Shown here piece after piece: positions 8,307 through 16,854 of a DNA stretch of 64,000 nucleotides. Each line of letters opens with the position of its first letter. Positions within the stretch are counted from its first letter, which is position 1. The DNA comes from a virus. Made by a program: the position numbers and the translations under genes. The stretch covers positions 1 to 64,000 of the IMG/VR virus record IMGVR_UViG_3300032287_003765, one strand, 5' to 3'. The notes beneath the pieces were generated by a model. That model was not told the DNA's origin. It saw only the letters and a list, made by a program, of their open reading frames with translations, and did not search any database.

Positions 8307-9731
8307 ATGTTAAAAGACTACGGACTTGAAGTCCAACGCTTATTCTTAGAAATGATGTTGCAGGACGCAGAAAGTTATGTGCGTGTGCAGAACATCTACA
8401 ACCCAGAAAACTTTGATAGAAGTTTGAGACCCGCGGCTGAGTTTATCGCCCGACACAGCGATGAGCACAAAACTCTGCCCACTGCCGAACAGATCCGAGC
8501 CAGCACGGGCGTCGCACTCAATCATATTCCTGACTTGAATGACGGACACTTTGAATGGTTCATGGATGAGTTTGAAAGTTTTACTCGCAGGCAAGAACTA
8601 GAGCGTGCTATCTTGAAGTCAGCAGACTTGTTGGAAAAAGGCGAGTATGATCCTGTGGAAAAATTGATCAAGGATGCGGTGCAGATCAGTCTGACCAAGG
8701 ACATGGGCACAGACTACTGGGCGGATCCCAAGGCTCGTATCAACAAATACTTTAATTCGGGTGGACAGGTATCAACAGGCTGGGCACAGATGGACAAGAT
8801 CCTGTATGGCGGATTCAGCCGTGGTGAGCTCAATATCTTTGCGGGCGGAAGCGGAAGTGGTAAATCACTGGTTATGATGAACATAGCCCTGAGTTGGTTG
8901 CAGATGGGCTTGAGTGGCGTGTATATCAGTTTGGAACTGTCAGAAGAACTGTGTGCGCTGAGAACTGATGCTATGCTGGCAGGAATGAGCACCAAGGAGA
9001 TCCGCCGGGACATAGATCAAACTGAACTCAAGGTCAAGCTGGTGAGCAAGAAAGCTGGACAGTATCGTATCAAAGCTCTGCCAGCACAGAGCAACATCAA
9101 TGACATCCGCAGTTATATCAAAGAAGTGCAAGTTCAGACAGGATTAAAGGTAGATTTTGTCATGTGTGACTATTTGGACTTGCTGATGCCAGTCAGTGCC
9201 AAGGTCAGTCCCAATGACTTGTTTGTCAAGGACAAATATGTAAGTGAAGAACTGCGTAATTTGGCCAAAGAGCTCAATGTGCTGTTTGTGACAGCGAGTC
9301 AGTTGAATAGATCGGCTGTGGAAGAAATTGAATTTGATCACAGCCATATTTCGGGCGGCATATCAAAGATCAACACAGCAGACAATGTGTTTGGTATCTT
9401 TACATCAAGAGCCATGCGTGAACGTGGCAAGTATCAGATCCAGTGCATGAAGAGCCGAAGCAGTACAGGTGTAGGACAAAAGATTGATCTGGACTACAAT
9501 ATCGAAACCATGCGCATCACTGATCCCGGCGAAGAGGCCGGCCCGGTCAACACATTTCAAAAACCTAGCATATTGAACTCAATCAAGACTCAAAGTCGCA
9601 TGACGCAAGCAATTTCAATTGACATCGATCAAACAGATAGCGACTCTTCTGACCAGCCTGCTAAGATTTCGGCTGATGTGCAAAGTGCCAAACTTCGACA
9701 ACTGCTGGGTAAGATAAAGGCTTCAAACTAA
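8307..9731 (+). CDS. replicative DNA helicase (T4 gp41/DnaB-like)
   Basis: This 474-residue SF4 helicase unwinds the replication fork. It has an N-terminal helical domain, a linker and a RecA-like ATPase core. Walker A is GGSGSGKS (about 191-198), and the Walker B region is VDFVMCDYLDLL. A QLNR motif follows (SQLNRSA) in the sensor position. Length and order fit T4 gp41. The C-terminal tail of about 50 residues is Ser/Asp-rich and may bind primase or a loader. The start is an ATG one base after the SGNH stop; a GT10-like gene follows after 1 nt. Confidence 0.92.
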   Translation: MLKDYGLEVQRLFLEMMLQDAESYVRVQNIYNPENFDRSLRPAAEFIARHSDEHKTLPTAEQIRASTGVALNHIPDLNDGHFEWFMDEFESFTRRQELERAILKSADLLEKGEYDPVEKLIKDAVQISLTKDMGTDYWADPKARINKYFNSGGQVSTGWAQMDKILYGGFSRGELNIFAGGSGSGKSLVMMNIALSWLQMGLSGVYISLELSEELCALRTDAMLAGMSTKEIRRDIDQTELKVKLVSKKAGQYRIKALPAQSNINDIRSYIKEVQVQTGLKVDFVMCDYLDLLMPVSAKVSPNDLFVKDKYVSEELRNLAKELNVLFVTASQLNRSAVEEIEFDHSHISGGISKINTADNVFGIFTSRAMRERGKYQIQCMKSRSSTGVGQKIDLDYNIETMRITDPGEEAGPVNTFQKPSILNSIKTQSRMTQAISIDIDQTDSDSSDQPAKISADVQSAKLRQLLGKIKASN

Positions 9732-9732
9732 A

Positions 9733-10788
9733 ATGACCATATATTCTACGTCCTCGTTGCATGTTTCTGGAGTATCAGTAAAATCTATCGAGTTTGCTCC
9801 AGGAGTTGAAATGTTAGATCAGCATACAAAACTAGATGATTCTGACATTTTAATTTGGTTTGATATAATTGATCAAGACTGCCTCATGCAGGTTCACGCC
9901 ATCAACGGGATACCCGGTCTTACAATTTCTACCGCACATGACGCTAGATTTTTTGATTGGTTCAAAGTAGATCATTGGCCATTTTATCTCATACACACAT
10001 CAAAATTTTTTGACATTACAGCTGAAAAATTTGACAATCTACCAACCCTCCACTGTTTTAATTTTTTAATCAGCAAAAAACAAATTAATCGCTATCTTTT
10101 GTTAAAGTTGGTTGAGTGGTTTAATCTGACCAGCTTTGATTACACTTGGAGTGGTCTGGGTGGTCAAATGGATCTTACACAACTCATCTCGGAATTTGAT
10201 AGAATTCCTGACTCATTGGTGTCCAATCAATCACAATTCAAAAACCATATGCTTGGGCCGGTTCTCAACATTCCAAAAAAATTCAAAAAAAACCCAGGAT
10301 CACAAGTTTATAATCATGCCTTTGTTGACAAGACCGGAAACCCTGTTGAAAACTGGAACGACTTTATCGGACCCATCGTGTCACAATCGGCCGTCAGCCT
10401 GATTTCAGAATCAGTGGGTTATCACAAATGGGCAGTGCATACCGAAAAAACTCTGTTTGCTGTGCAAGGATTGACGTTTCCAATCTGGATAGGTGGTTAT
10501 AAACAAGCAGAAATCTGGGCAGATAAAGGGTTTGATATTTTTGCAGATGTTATAAATCATGATTATCAATACTGCGAATCTTTGTTGGAAAGATGCACCC
10601 GAGCTTTCGCAGACAATTTGCATATACTCACTGATCTTGATTATGCACGTGAGCAAAAGAGCCTACACTTTGAGAGATTGTGTCAAAATCGTGACAACAT
10701 GACTGCAAATTTAAAATCATTGGATCAGGCTTTTTGGCAAAGGGCGGCGCAGGACCTATTAGCGGTTAGACCCACCGAACTTTATTAG
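9733..10788 (+). CDS. GT10-like glycosyltransferase family protein (paralog B)
   Basis: This 351-residue protein has the shared C-terminal signature: TEKTLFAVQGLTFPIWIGG (about 236-254) followed by KGFDIFADVINHDYQY. The GF-x-x-FADV block is nearly identical to the paralog at 17245. The N-terminal half is divergent. It is AT-rich and sits directly behind the helicase gene with 1 nt between them, again an insertion into a core cluster. I infer sugar transfer to a virion or envelope glycan. No acceptor can be named. Confidence 0.6.
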   Translation: MTIYSTSSLHVSGVSVKSIEFAPGVEMLDQHTKLDDSDILIWFDIIDQDCLMQVHAINGIPGLTISTAHDARFFDWFKVDHWPFYLIHTSKFFDITAEKFDNLPTLHCFNFLISKKQINRYLLLKLVEWFNLTSFDYTWSGLGGQMDLTQLISEFDRIPDSLVSNQSQFKNHMLGPVLNIPKKFKKNPGSQVYNHAFVDKTGNPVENWNDFIGPIVSQSAVSLISESVGYHKWAVHTEKTLFAVQGLTFPIWIGGYKQAEIWADKGFDIFADVINHDYQYCESLLERCTRAFADNLHILTDLDYAREQKSLHFERLCQNRDNMTANLKSLDQAFWQRAAQDLLAVRPTELY

Positions 10789-10811
10789 ATCTGGTTTGGG
10801 CAGATTTGCAA

Positions 10812-10818
10812 TAAATAT
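10812..10818 (+). promoter_or_regulatory. T4-like late promoter motif TAAATAT
   Basis: ATAAATAT lies 20 nt before the ATG at 10839, in the gap at the start of a block of conserved assembly-type genes. An AAAAGG ribosome site follows it. Confidence 0.45.
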
Positions 10819-10838
10819 CTAAAAGGTCCTGGCCCAAA

Positions 10839-11087
10839 ATGCAAAAGAAAACACGTAGTTTGTTAGAAGAATTAGATGCCATGTACATCCAGCGCGATCA
10901 GCGTCATGTCATTGAAAACCGCGCCAGCAACGTGATAGCCAGTGCCATACGCCTGCTGGAACAGATTGACGAGGCCTATTCAGAAGAACAGGCCGTAAAC
11001 TTGAAACGCAAACTGCTCAACGCCATCAATCAGCGTGATCCTGCAAAATTCACCCGCACAGTGAGGCGCACAGATGCAAATTCATGA
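10839..11087 (+). CDS. small conserved T4-like phage protein
   Basis: This 82-residue charged helical protein (KKTRSLLEELDAMYIQRDQR, ending FTRTVRRTD) belongs to a family I recognise from marine T4-like phages as conserved but uncharacterised. It has no membrane segment and no catalytic motif. It starts behind AAAAGGTCC and overlaps the next gene by 14 nt, so the two are probably co-translated. It is likely a virion-assembly or head-associated component, judged only from its neighbours. Confidence 0.75.
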   Translation: MQKKTRSLLEELDAMYIQRDQRHVIENRASNVIASAIRLLEQIDEAYSEEQAVNLKRKLLNAINQRDPAKFTRTVRRTDANS

Positions 11088-12132
11088 AGTGACCAAACTG
11101 CCAGTAAATGAAGGCATTGCTAGTGCCCTGGGCAGCATAGTAGGCGGCGCTCGAGCAGGAGCCAGCGCCTTGGGACAAAAACTCACCGGCGGCGGTGCTT
11201 TTTCGGCGGCCATGAAAGATCCTGTGCGTCAACAACAGATAAAGATGTTATCGGACAAAACCTACGACGCCTGGAAAGCCTATGAAAAAGATCTGTTGAA
11301 AGCCAATCCAGATGCCAAACAAGGTGACATGTATGAACAGGCTCTGTTGGCTTTCGTAAGTAAAAATTTACTGGGTGGACAGTATCTGCCCAATGTGATA
11401 AATCAGGCACAAATCAAAGCCTTGGTAAAACAACTTAGTGGTTCCGGAGCAACTGCCAAACCACCTCCTACGCCCGCTCCGGCCAAAGCCGCTCCCGGGG
11501 TGATGCCTTCCAGTGTCGCCAGCAGTGCCCAGGGGCAAAAAATGCAACAGGCATATGGACCGCCCCGAGGTGGAATTGAGGGCATGAAATCCGATCTTGA
11601 AGAAGTGACCATGGGACTGCCATTGGGAAATTTACAACAGTATAAAGATACATCCAATCGTGTTAAATCAGCACCTAAACCAACTCCCACTGCTGGCGCC
11701 AGTTTGGGCCCGGGACAAATACCCGGCAAAGACGATCTGCTAAAAGGAAAAGGCAAAAGTTCTCAACCATCACAGACTGCACCAACAAGCGCTGTTGCAC
11801 CAACACCGGCGGTTGCAACCATGTCACCACAAAAGGAAAAAGAACTATGGTTGAAATTGATACAACAGGCGGCCATAGCTCAAACACAGGCACCCGGAAC
11901 TCAAACACAATCTGGCGCCAAACCTTCGGCCAACACACAATCCGCCCAATCTGCCGGTGATGCCAGAAGTTATCAGCAACAATTAACTCAAAGAATGGAT
12001 GCAGCCGTGATCAAAGGTCTTCCATTGTTTGCCAATGAATCAATAAAAATGACCGGTGACAATCGTGTAGGCACCACTGGTAATCCTGTGGCCGATGCCT
12101 TGTTGCTCATGGCCGGTTTCCGAGGCATATGA
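11074..12132 (+). CDS. Ala/Pro/Gln-rich phage protein, probably structural
   Basis: The 352-residue protein has an N-terminal helical part (about 1-125) and a long low-complexity linker rich in Ala, Pro, Gln and Thr (about 125-305). A short conserved-looking C-terminal segment follows (GNPVADALLLMAGFRGI). The composition is typical of virion or scaffold-associated proteins with flexible linkers. I cannot assign a function. It overlaps both neighbours (14 nt and 4 nt). Confidence 0.65.
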   Translation: MQIHEVTKLPVNEGIASALGSIVGGARAGASALGQKLTGGGAFSAAMKDPVRQQQIKMLSDKTYDAWKAYEKDLLKANPDAKQGDMYEQALLAFVSKNLLGGQYLPNVINQAQIKALVKQLSGSGATAKPPPTPAPAKAAPGVMPSSVASSAQGQKMQQAYGPPRGGIEGMKSDLEEVTMGLPLGNLQQYKDTSNRVKSAPKPTPTAGASLGPGQIPGKDDLLKGKGKSSQPSQTAPTSAVAPTPAVATMSPQKEKELWLKLIQQAAIAQTQAPGTQTQSGAKPSANTQSAQSAGDARSYQQQLTQRMDAAVIKGLPLFANESIKMTGDNRVGTTGNPVADALLLMAGFRGI

Positions 12133-14009
12133 TGAATGTTTTTGAAGGTGGCAACGTATTCAAAGATGAGGATGGTCGCAGTGAGACACAGCGTATCAAT
12201 CAAACTGACGTAAAGTCTACTCTGGCCTGGTTGGAAGAACTGGTGCCTGGACTTGACCTACAAAACAACACTCTTGGATCGACTGGTATCAAAGACACGT
12301 CGGGCGACTTAGACATTGCCGTAGACACTGCTGAGGTCAGCAAAGAACAAATGGTAGCACAGCTCACACGCTGGGCACAGAGCCACGGATTCAAACCCGA
12401 GGAGTGGGTACGCAAATCAGGCACAGCGGTACACTTCAAGACACCCATCAACGGTCGTCCTGATTCAGGATTTGTGCAGACCGACTTCATGTTCTTGCAA
12501 AATGTGCCCTGGTCAAAGTTTGTGCTGGGTGCCATGCCCACAGATAGCCGATACAAAGGCCGTGAGCGCAACGTGCTCATGAACAGCATAGCCAAGAGCA
12601 TGGGTTACAAGTTGAACCAGATCGCTGGAATAGCAGATCGCAACACCAACGAGATCATCAGTGATGATCCAGATGCTGTGGCCAAGATGTTGTTGAACAA
12701 GACAGCCACACGCCAAGACTTGGCATCAGTGGAAAGCATACTGCAAGCCCTTAGCACGGATCCTGAACGTGAAGCCAAGTTGGCCGACTTCCGCGAACAC
12801 ATGAAGCGTGAAGGACTGCCATTCCTTGAAAGCGCAGAAATTTATCAACCTGTTTCAGATGTTCATTTCTTGTCAAAGTTGCGTGACCGCATAGTAAATC
12901 AAGGCATGCAACCTTTGATCGAAACCACAATCATGGAAGCCGAGGCCAGGATTCCACACATAGAAGACATGGTGTTTGATCGTGGCACACGTGGCATTCA
13001 AGATGCCATGGCAATCATGCGTGATGCGGCTGCAGACACTAGAAAACACACCACGGTCAAATGGGACGGCAAACCCGCCATCATCTGGGGAAGAGATGAA
13101 AACGGCAATTTTGTTTTAACTGATAAAAGTGGATTCGGGGCCAAAGGTTATGCGGGGCGCGCCACCAGCATGGCACAGCTGGCTGGAATCATGAGTCAGC
13201 GCGGCGGTGAACGTGGAGATCTGATAGGCATATATGAGCGTTTATGGCCCATGCTGGAAGCTTCTACACCCGACAATTTCCGGGGATATGTGTTGGGCGA
13301 TTTGCTTTATATACAAACCCCTCCAGAGATATCGGGCAATTTTGAGTTCAAACCTAATTTTGTCGAATATCGCATACCGGCCAACAGCAGACTGGGCCAG
13401 GCCATTGGTGCCAGTGAAGTGGGCATAGCTGTGCATACTAGATATAAATCTGCAGATGCGCCTGCACAAGCAATCACAAGATTAGATATGAATTCTGTGC
13501 CTGGATTGTTATTGATAGAACCTACAGCCAAAGATATAACCAATGTGACTTTGAATAAAAAATTAGTGGGTCAACTGCAAAACATAGTTTCCAATCATGG
13601 TGCTGATATCAATGGCCTTTTCAGTCCAGCTGAATTGAGATCTGCACAGATCAGCGATCTACCGGCCTTGTGCAAACGTTATATCAATAGCCGCATAACA
13701 ACTGACTATGAAAATTTACTGCCGGATTTTGGTGCATGGTTACAGAAAAATGTAAGTCCACGCAAATACAACAATATTGTTGAATATCTGCAGAGTCCTC
13801 GAAGCAACATGGACGGTATCACGGCCGCATTCAGTGCCTTTTTACTGATGCATGAAATCAAGATGGACATGTTACAACAGCTGGATCGCCAGGAACCTGG
13901 ACACGAAGGATGGGTGTTGGCAACACCTGCAGGACGAGCCAAGTTGGTCAATAGATTTGGTTTTTCAGCCGGCAATCGTATACTAAACAACCCTGAATTG
14001 GTTTCCTAA
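12129..14009 (+). CDS. Pol-beta-type nucleotidyltransferase fused to a ligase-like (DUF6267-like) domain
   Basis: This is a 626-residue two-domain protein. The N-terminal part has a Pol-beta superfamily signature: GS (50-51), then GDLDIAVD with Asp60 and Asp62, then QTDFMF with Asp119 as a third acid. The C-terminal part resembles a conserved phage family (DUF6267, as I recall it) and has ligase-like nucleotidyltransferase marks: VKWDGKPA (Lys311, Asp313, Gly314; like ligase motif I KxDG), HEGWVL (like motif IV EG) and KLVNRF (like motif V). Each domain could transfer nucleotides, but no activity is known to me. It might act in RNA or DNA end modification. It sits among assembly genes. Confidence 0.65.
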   Translation: MMNVFEGGNVFKDEDGRSETQRINQTDVKSTLAWLEELVPGLDLQNNTLGSTGIKDTSGDLDIAVDTAEVSKEQMVAQLTRWAQSHGFKPEEWVRKSGTAVHFKTPINGRPDSGFVQTDFMFLQNVPWSKFVLGAMPTDSRYKGRERNVLMNSIAKSMGYKLNQIAGIADRNTNEIISDDPDAVAKMLLNKTATRQDLASVESILQALSTDPEREAKLADFREHMKREGLPFLESAEIYQPVSDVHFLSKLRDRIVNQGMQPLIETTIMEAEARIPHIEDMVFDRGTRGIQDAMAIMRDAAADTRKHTTVKWDGKPAIIWGRDENGNFVLTDKSGFGAKGYAGRATSMAQLAGIMSQRGGERGDLIGIYERLWPMLEASTPDNFRGYVLGDLLYIQTPPEISGNFEFKPNFVEYRIPANSRLGQAIGASEVGIAVHTRYKSADAPAQAITRLDMNSVPGLLLIEPTAKDITNVTLNKKLVGQLQNIVSNHGADINGLFSPAELRSAQISDLPALCKRYINSRITTDYENLLPDFGAWLQKNVSPRKYNNIVEYLQSPRSNMDGITAAFSAFLLMHEIKMDMLQQLDRQEPGHEGWVLATPAGRAKLVNRFGFSAGNRILNNPELVS

Positions 14010-14032
14010 ACTGCCATTTTGGATAGATCTCA

Positions 14033-14039
14033 TAAATAA
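14033..14039 (+). promoter_or_regulatory. T4-like late promoter motif TAAATAA
   Basis: CATAAATAA lies 46 nt before the ATG at 14079. The downstream gene has a strong ribosome site and its own terminator, as expected for an abundant late product. Confidence 0.5.
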
Positions 14040-14078
14040 AAGTAGGTCCATTGTGACCATATATTAAGGAGAAACAAA

Positions 14079-14504
14079 ATGGCTTATATTACCCCCGTAT
14101 CTGGTGGCGCACAACCAGTATTTGCAACCGACGTTCGCAACCCTGTTGCTGCTAATTCCACAGCAGTCGGTCAACCAGTAAACTTTGCTGGTCCCAAGTT
14201 AGACTTTTATCGCGTTGTAGCAAACGTTTCTATTGCTTCACAGCAAGATGTCAACGAATACGTTTCCAACGTTATCCAAGGCATCCAGCGCACAGCCACA
14301 GTGGCAATGTATCAAGTTGACACAGTTGGTGGTGTTGGTGTAATCAGCTTCGGCATTTACCCAACAGGTGCTTTTGGCGACTCTACAGCCAACCCACCCA
14401 CAACCACAGACACCACAATCTTCTTGGCAGCTGCTAACGTTACCTACACAGGTTACCAGTTAGATTCTTGCCAGAGCTTGGGTTTCAAGTTGGCTGCATC
14501 CTAA
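14079..14504 (+). CDS. small virion structural protein (candidate)
   Basis: The 141-residue protein is rich in Ala, Val and Thr with predicted beta structure and few charges, typical of decoration or tail-tube-like proteins. It has a strong AAGGAGAAAC ribosome site, a TAAATAA late motif upstream and a perfect terminator right behind the stop. It is therefore a single-gene unit, probably highly expressed. Codon choice looks more regular than in its neighbours. I cannot name the family. Confidence 0.7.
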   Translation: MAYITPVSGGAQPVFATDVRNPVAANSTAVGQPVNFAGPKLDFYRVVANVSIASQQDVNEYVSNVIQGIQRTATVAMYQVDTVGGVGVISFGIYPTGAFGDSTANPPTTTDTTIFLAAANVTYTGYQLDSCQSLGFKLAAS

Positions 14505-14524
14505 TCGAAAACATCGATTATACC

Positions 14525-14548
14525 AAAAGCCCCGCAAGGGGCTTTTTT
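14525..14548 (+). terminator. rho-independent terminator
   Basis: AAAAGCCCC and GGGGCTTTT pair perfectly around a GCAA loop, followed by a T tract. It ends the 14079 unit. Confidence 0.92.
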
Positions 14549-14549
14549 A

Positions 14550-14587
14550 TTGACTTTGTGCCAGCTTCTGTTACAATAGTTAAATAC
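14550..14587 (+). promoter_or_regulatory. sigma70-like promoter plus TAAATAC motif
   Basis: TTGACT at 14550-14555, 16-bp spacer, extended -10 TG-T-TACAAT (14572-14577). A late-type TAAATAC follows at 14581-14587, 4 nt before the ATG at 14592. The operon may be read by both early and late transcription. Confidence 0.6.
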
Positions 14588-14591
14588 AATC

Positions 14592-14846
14592 ATGCAGGTC
14601 AGCAAAATCACTGAAGTCACTATATTTGAAAGCCCCGACGGTGGTCGCACTGTGTATGCTCGTCGTCCTGGCCATACGGATCGAGAATTACACTGGCAAG
14701 ATCCTACACTGCAACGTGAACTGGCTGAGCTAGAAGCGCAAAAACGTTGGGTGGACATATTCCAAGCACGCCGAGACAACGAAGAATTGAATCGCCTCTG
14801 TGAACAGGTCGAAATACTCTATGAACTAGGGCGGCAACAACCATGA
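14592..14846 (+). CDS. small conserved hypothetical phage protein
   Basis: The 84-residue acidic protein starts with a short beta segment (ITEVTIFESPDGGRTVYARR). A charged helix follows (LQRELAELEAQKRW), ending in a coiled-coil-like region. It has no known domain. It is the first gene of a five-gene overlapping run (14592-17195) and overlaps the next gene by ATGA. Confidence 0.7.
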   Translation: MQVSKITEVTIFESPDGGRTVYARRPGHTDRELHWQDPTLQRELAELEAQKRWVDIFQARRDNEELNRLCEQVEILYELGRQQP

Positions 14847-15271
14847 AATACGTTTGTCAAACTCTGTTTGATATCACAGCCACTGGAACCACAGGACATT
14901 TTCGTGCCACACGTGTGCCTTTTCAGGATCAAGCAGGCAATCTGATCACTGATCAAGAATCGTGGAACCGTTCCAGAAATCAGCAACGCAACTGGGAAAC
15001 CTTGACACAAATCTTGAGTTTGCGCACTCAGTTGTTTGATCTGACCAATCCCATACAAGACAGCAAAGGTATCAGCTGGATGTTTGAATTTGAAACCGAA
15101 CAGGATGGTGTTTTTGGAGACAACCAGGACCCTGTGAGTGTGTTGCGGGTTGATGCAGATGGAGTCCCCATGTTGTTAGACCTGGACAATCGATCTGATT
15201 TGATTCCGGTATTGCGCACACAGGGTGCAGATCAAAACATATGGTTTGCACCTATGGCCATAAATACTTGA
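14843..15271 (+). CDS. conserved T4-like phage protein of unknown function
   Basis: This 142-residue protein belongs to a family I recognise from marine T4-like phages. It is marked by MKYVCQTLFDITATGTTGH at the N terminus, a WNRSRNQQRNWETLTQ helix (about 41-56) and GVFGDNQDP (about 88-96). The function is unknown. The operon position, next to a membrane coiled-coil protein and scaffold-like proteins, suggests a structural or assembly role. Confidence 0.8.
   Translation: MKYVCQTLFDITATGTTGHFRATRVPFQDQAGNLITDQESWNRSRNQQRNWETLTQILSLRTQLFDLTNPIQDSKGISWMFEFETEQDGVFGDNQDPVSVLRVDADGVPMLLDLDNRSDLIPVLRTQGADQNIWFAPMAINT
15261..15267 (+). promoter_or_regulatory. T4-like late promoter motif TAAATAC
   Basis: CATAAATAC ends 6 nt before the ATG at 15274, inside the 3' end of the previous gene. 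Confidence 0.4.
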
Positions 15272-15273
15272 CT

Positions 15274-15537
15274 ATGAGTGAAGCCACTGAAATTGAAAAG
15301 AAAAGCCTGGAAGCACACGTGGAACTGTGTGCTGAACGCTACAACCAGCTGGAAGCCAGGTTTGAGCACGTGGATGGCAAGATCGGCCACTTGGACACAC
15401 TGTTGCGTGAAGTGCATGACATGATACAACGCATGAGCGACAAACGCACAGACCAACTCATAGGCTGGGGTGTGGGTCTGATTGGTGCACTGTCGGCCGC
15501 TGTGATATATCTGGTCACAAACTACGTATTCAAATGA
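15274..15537 (+). CDS. coiled-coil protein with C-terminal membrane anchor
   Basis: From the ATG at 15274 the protein has 87 residues: a charged coiled coil (about 1-60) and one membrane helix (about 62-83). I chose this start because the longer frame from 15241 lies wholly inside the previous gene. The layout recalls XhlA-type haemolysin or holin-accessory proteins, so a role in lysis or at the inner membrane is possible but unproven. Confidence 0.7.
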   Translation: MSEATEIEKKSLEAHVELCAERYNQLEARFEHVDGKIGHLDTLLREVHDMIQRMSDKRTDQLIGWGVGLIGALSAAVIYLVTNYVFK

Positions 15538-16040
15538 TTCGAGAACAAGATGTTGAACGCATGTTCCGCCAGGAATTTCGCGATCTCATGCCCAATGTGA
15601 TCTGGCAAAACGACAACGGCGTCTACGAAGTATTTGACCGCTACAGGATCTCTCCGTCAAAAACAGGTTATACAGTGTTTTGCTCGGCCACAGAAGTGGG
15701 CACATTTAGCTCTACCCGTTCAGCCCTGAGCTGGTGCATAGCCGACAAACATTGTGCCTACAACACTGCCCGAGAACTGTTAGAAACCGATCGTAAATTG
15801 ACTTATTTGACACACGACATAGCCACTAGAGCTGGCATTGGTGATCGCAGCCGTGATCCTGTGTTGCGCGAAACCATTTTGGCCAAGCTGGAAAGCAAGA
15901 TCATACACAAAAAACACTTGGAAAATCAACTGACCAAATGTGTCAAGTGGGCTAAATATGTTCAACAACGAGGATTTGAAGATGAAACTCAACGAATTGG
16001 CCGTGGCCAACCCAACAAAACAAGCCGCCAAGGTATTTGA
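15534..16040 (+). CDS. conserved T4-like phage protein of unknown function
   Basis: The 168-residue protein has a beta-rich N-terminal half (VYEVFDRYRISPSKTGYTVF; FSSTRSALSWCIADKH, about 58-73). A helical, charged C-terminal half follows (LAKLESKIIHKKHLENQL, about 116-133). I recognise the pattern from conserved hypotheticals in marine T4-like phages. It overlaps the genes on both sides (4 nt; about 59 nt), so it is tightly coupled to them. Confidence 0.8.
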   Translation: MIREQDVERMFRQEFRDLMPNVIWQNDNGVYEVFDRYRISPSKTGYTVFCSATEVGTFSSTRSALSWCIADKHCAYNTARELLETDRKLTYLTHDIATRAGIGDRSRDPVLRETILAKLESKIIHKKHLENQLTKCVKWAKYVQQRGFEDETQRIGRGQPNKTSRQGI

Positions 16041-16854
16041 AAGCTACTTTGGCAATACCGTCAAATTTGACCAGATAACCCCGCCGCAGGCTCGTGGCAT
16101 GCTCAAGCGTGTGCGTGGCATGATAGCCGAACATCGTAGAACTCCAGCGTTCCACAGCAGTGAGCAAAATCCTGCTTATTTGAAATTGGTGGTCATGGAA
16201 CAGGCCCTGGCCACACAGGCCATGGCACCTGCCACAGTGCCAGTAGATCCACGCAAACAAGCGGCTCTGCAGAGTGCGCGAGTGGCCCAAGACAAACGCA
16301 ACAAACAAGATCAAATCCGTGACATTGAAAAACAGGTTACCGATCTCAACAAACAAAAAGCTGATCTACAACGTGGCATGAACATGCCTACCATGGAAGG
16401 TCGTAGAAGTCTTCGTCAACGACTCAAAGAAGCGTCGGAAGTGCAACAGGCACAGGTTGTGTTGGCCAGTCAAGACATGGTTGATCAAGTGCAGAAAATG
16501 AGCGAACAAATTTCAGCCATGCAGTTCAAAGACCTGCCAGCCTTGGTAGATCAGATCAAGAACGAAGTTGGCACAGATCAGGCCATGCAGTTCAACACCG
16601 ATGCCACAGCCGCTCTGGCAGGCCTCCTGCAGAACTTACAAGGCGCCAAGACACAGTTAGAAGCCGCCTTGGGTGTGGTCACAGGACAAGCCCCTACCAT
16701 TCCTGGTGCCGACATGACAGCTGGTGCCAACTTGGGTGCAGAGATGCCAGCTGAATTACCCGCTCCAGGCGAAGAAATCTCAGTAACAGACACTGAAATT
16801 GAAGAACCTGGCACAGAAACTCTAGGTACATCATTGGGCCGTGCTCGTAGATAA
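15982..16854 (+). CDS. prohead-core/scaffold-like protein
   Basis: Starting from the ATG at 15982, which has a GAGGA ribosome site, the protein has 290 residues. It is almost wholly helical with coiled coils (QIRDIEKQVTDLNKQKADL), is rich in Gln, Ala and Glu, and ends in a Pro/Glu-rich acidic tail. The pattern resembles a marine T4-like phage family that I associate with head scaffolding. The ORF could begin at 15940, but that extension lies within the previous gene. The role is inferred from composition and context. Confidence 0.65.
   Translation: MKLNELAVANPTKQAAKVFESYFGNTVKFDQITPPQARGMLKRVRGMIAEHRRTPAFHSSEQNPAYLKLVVMEQALATQAMAPATVPVDPRKQAALQSARVAQDKRNKQDQIRDIEKQVTDLNKQKADLQRGMNMPTMEGRRSLRQRLKEASEVQQAQVVLASQDMVDQVQKMSEQISAMQFKDLPALVDQIKNEVGTDQAMQFNTDATAALAGLLQNLQGAKTQLEAALGVVTGQAPTIPGADMTAGANLGAEMPAELPAPGEEISVTDTEIEEPGTETLGTSLGRARR

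Noticed and set aside
15241-15273. Upstream extension of the coiled-coil membrane protein gene
   Set aside because: It lies inside the previous gene and contains the TAAATAC motif; the ATG at 15274 gives the clean protein.
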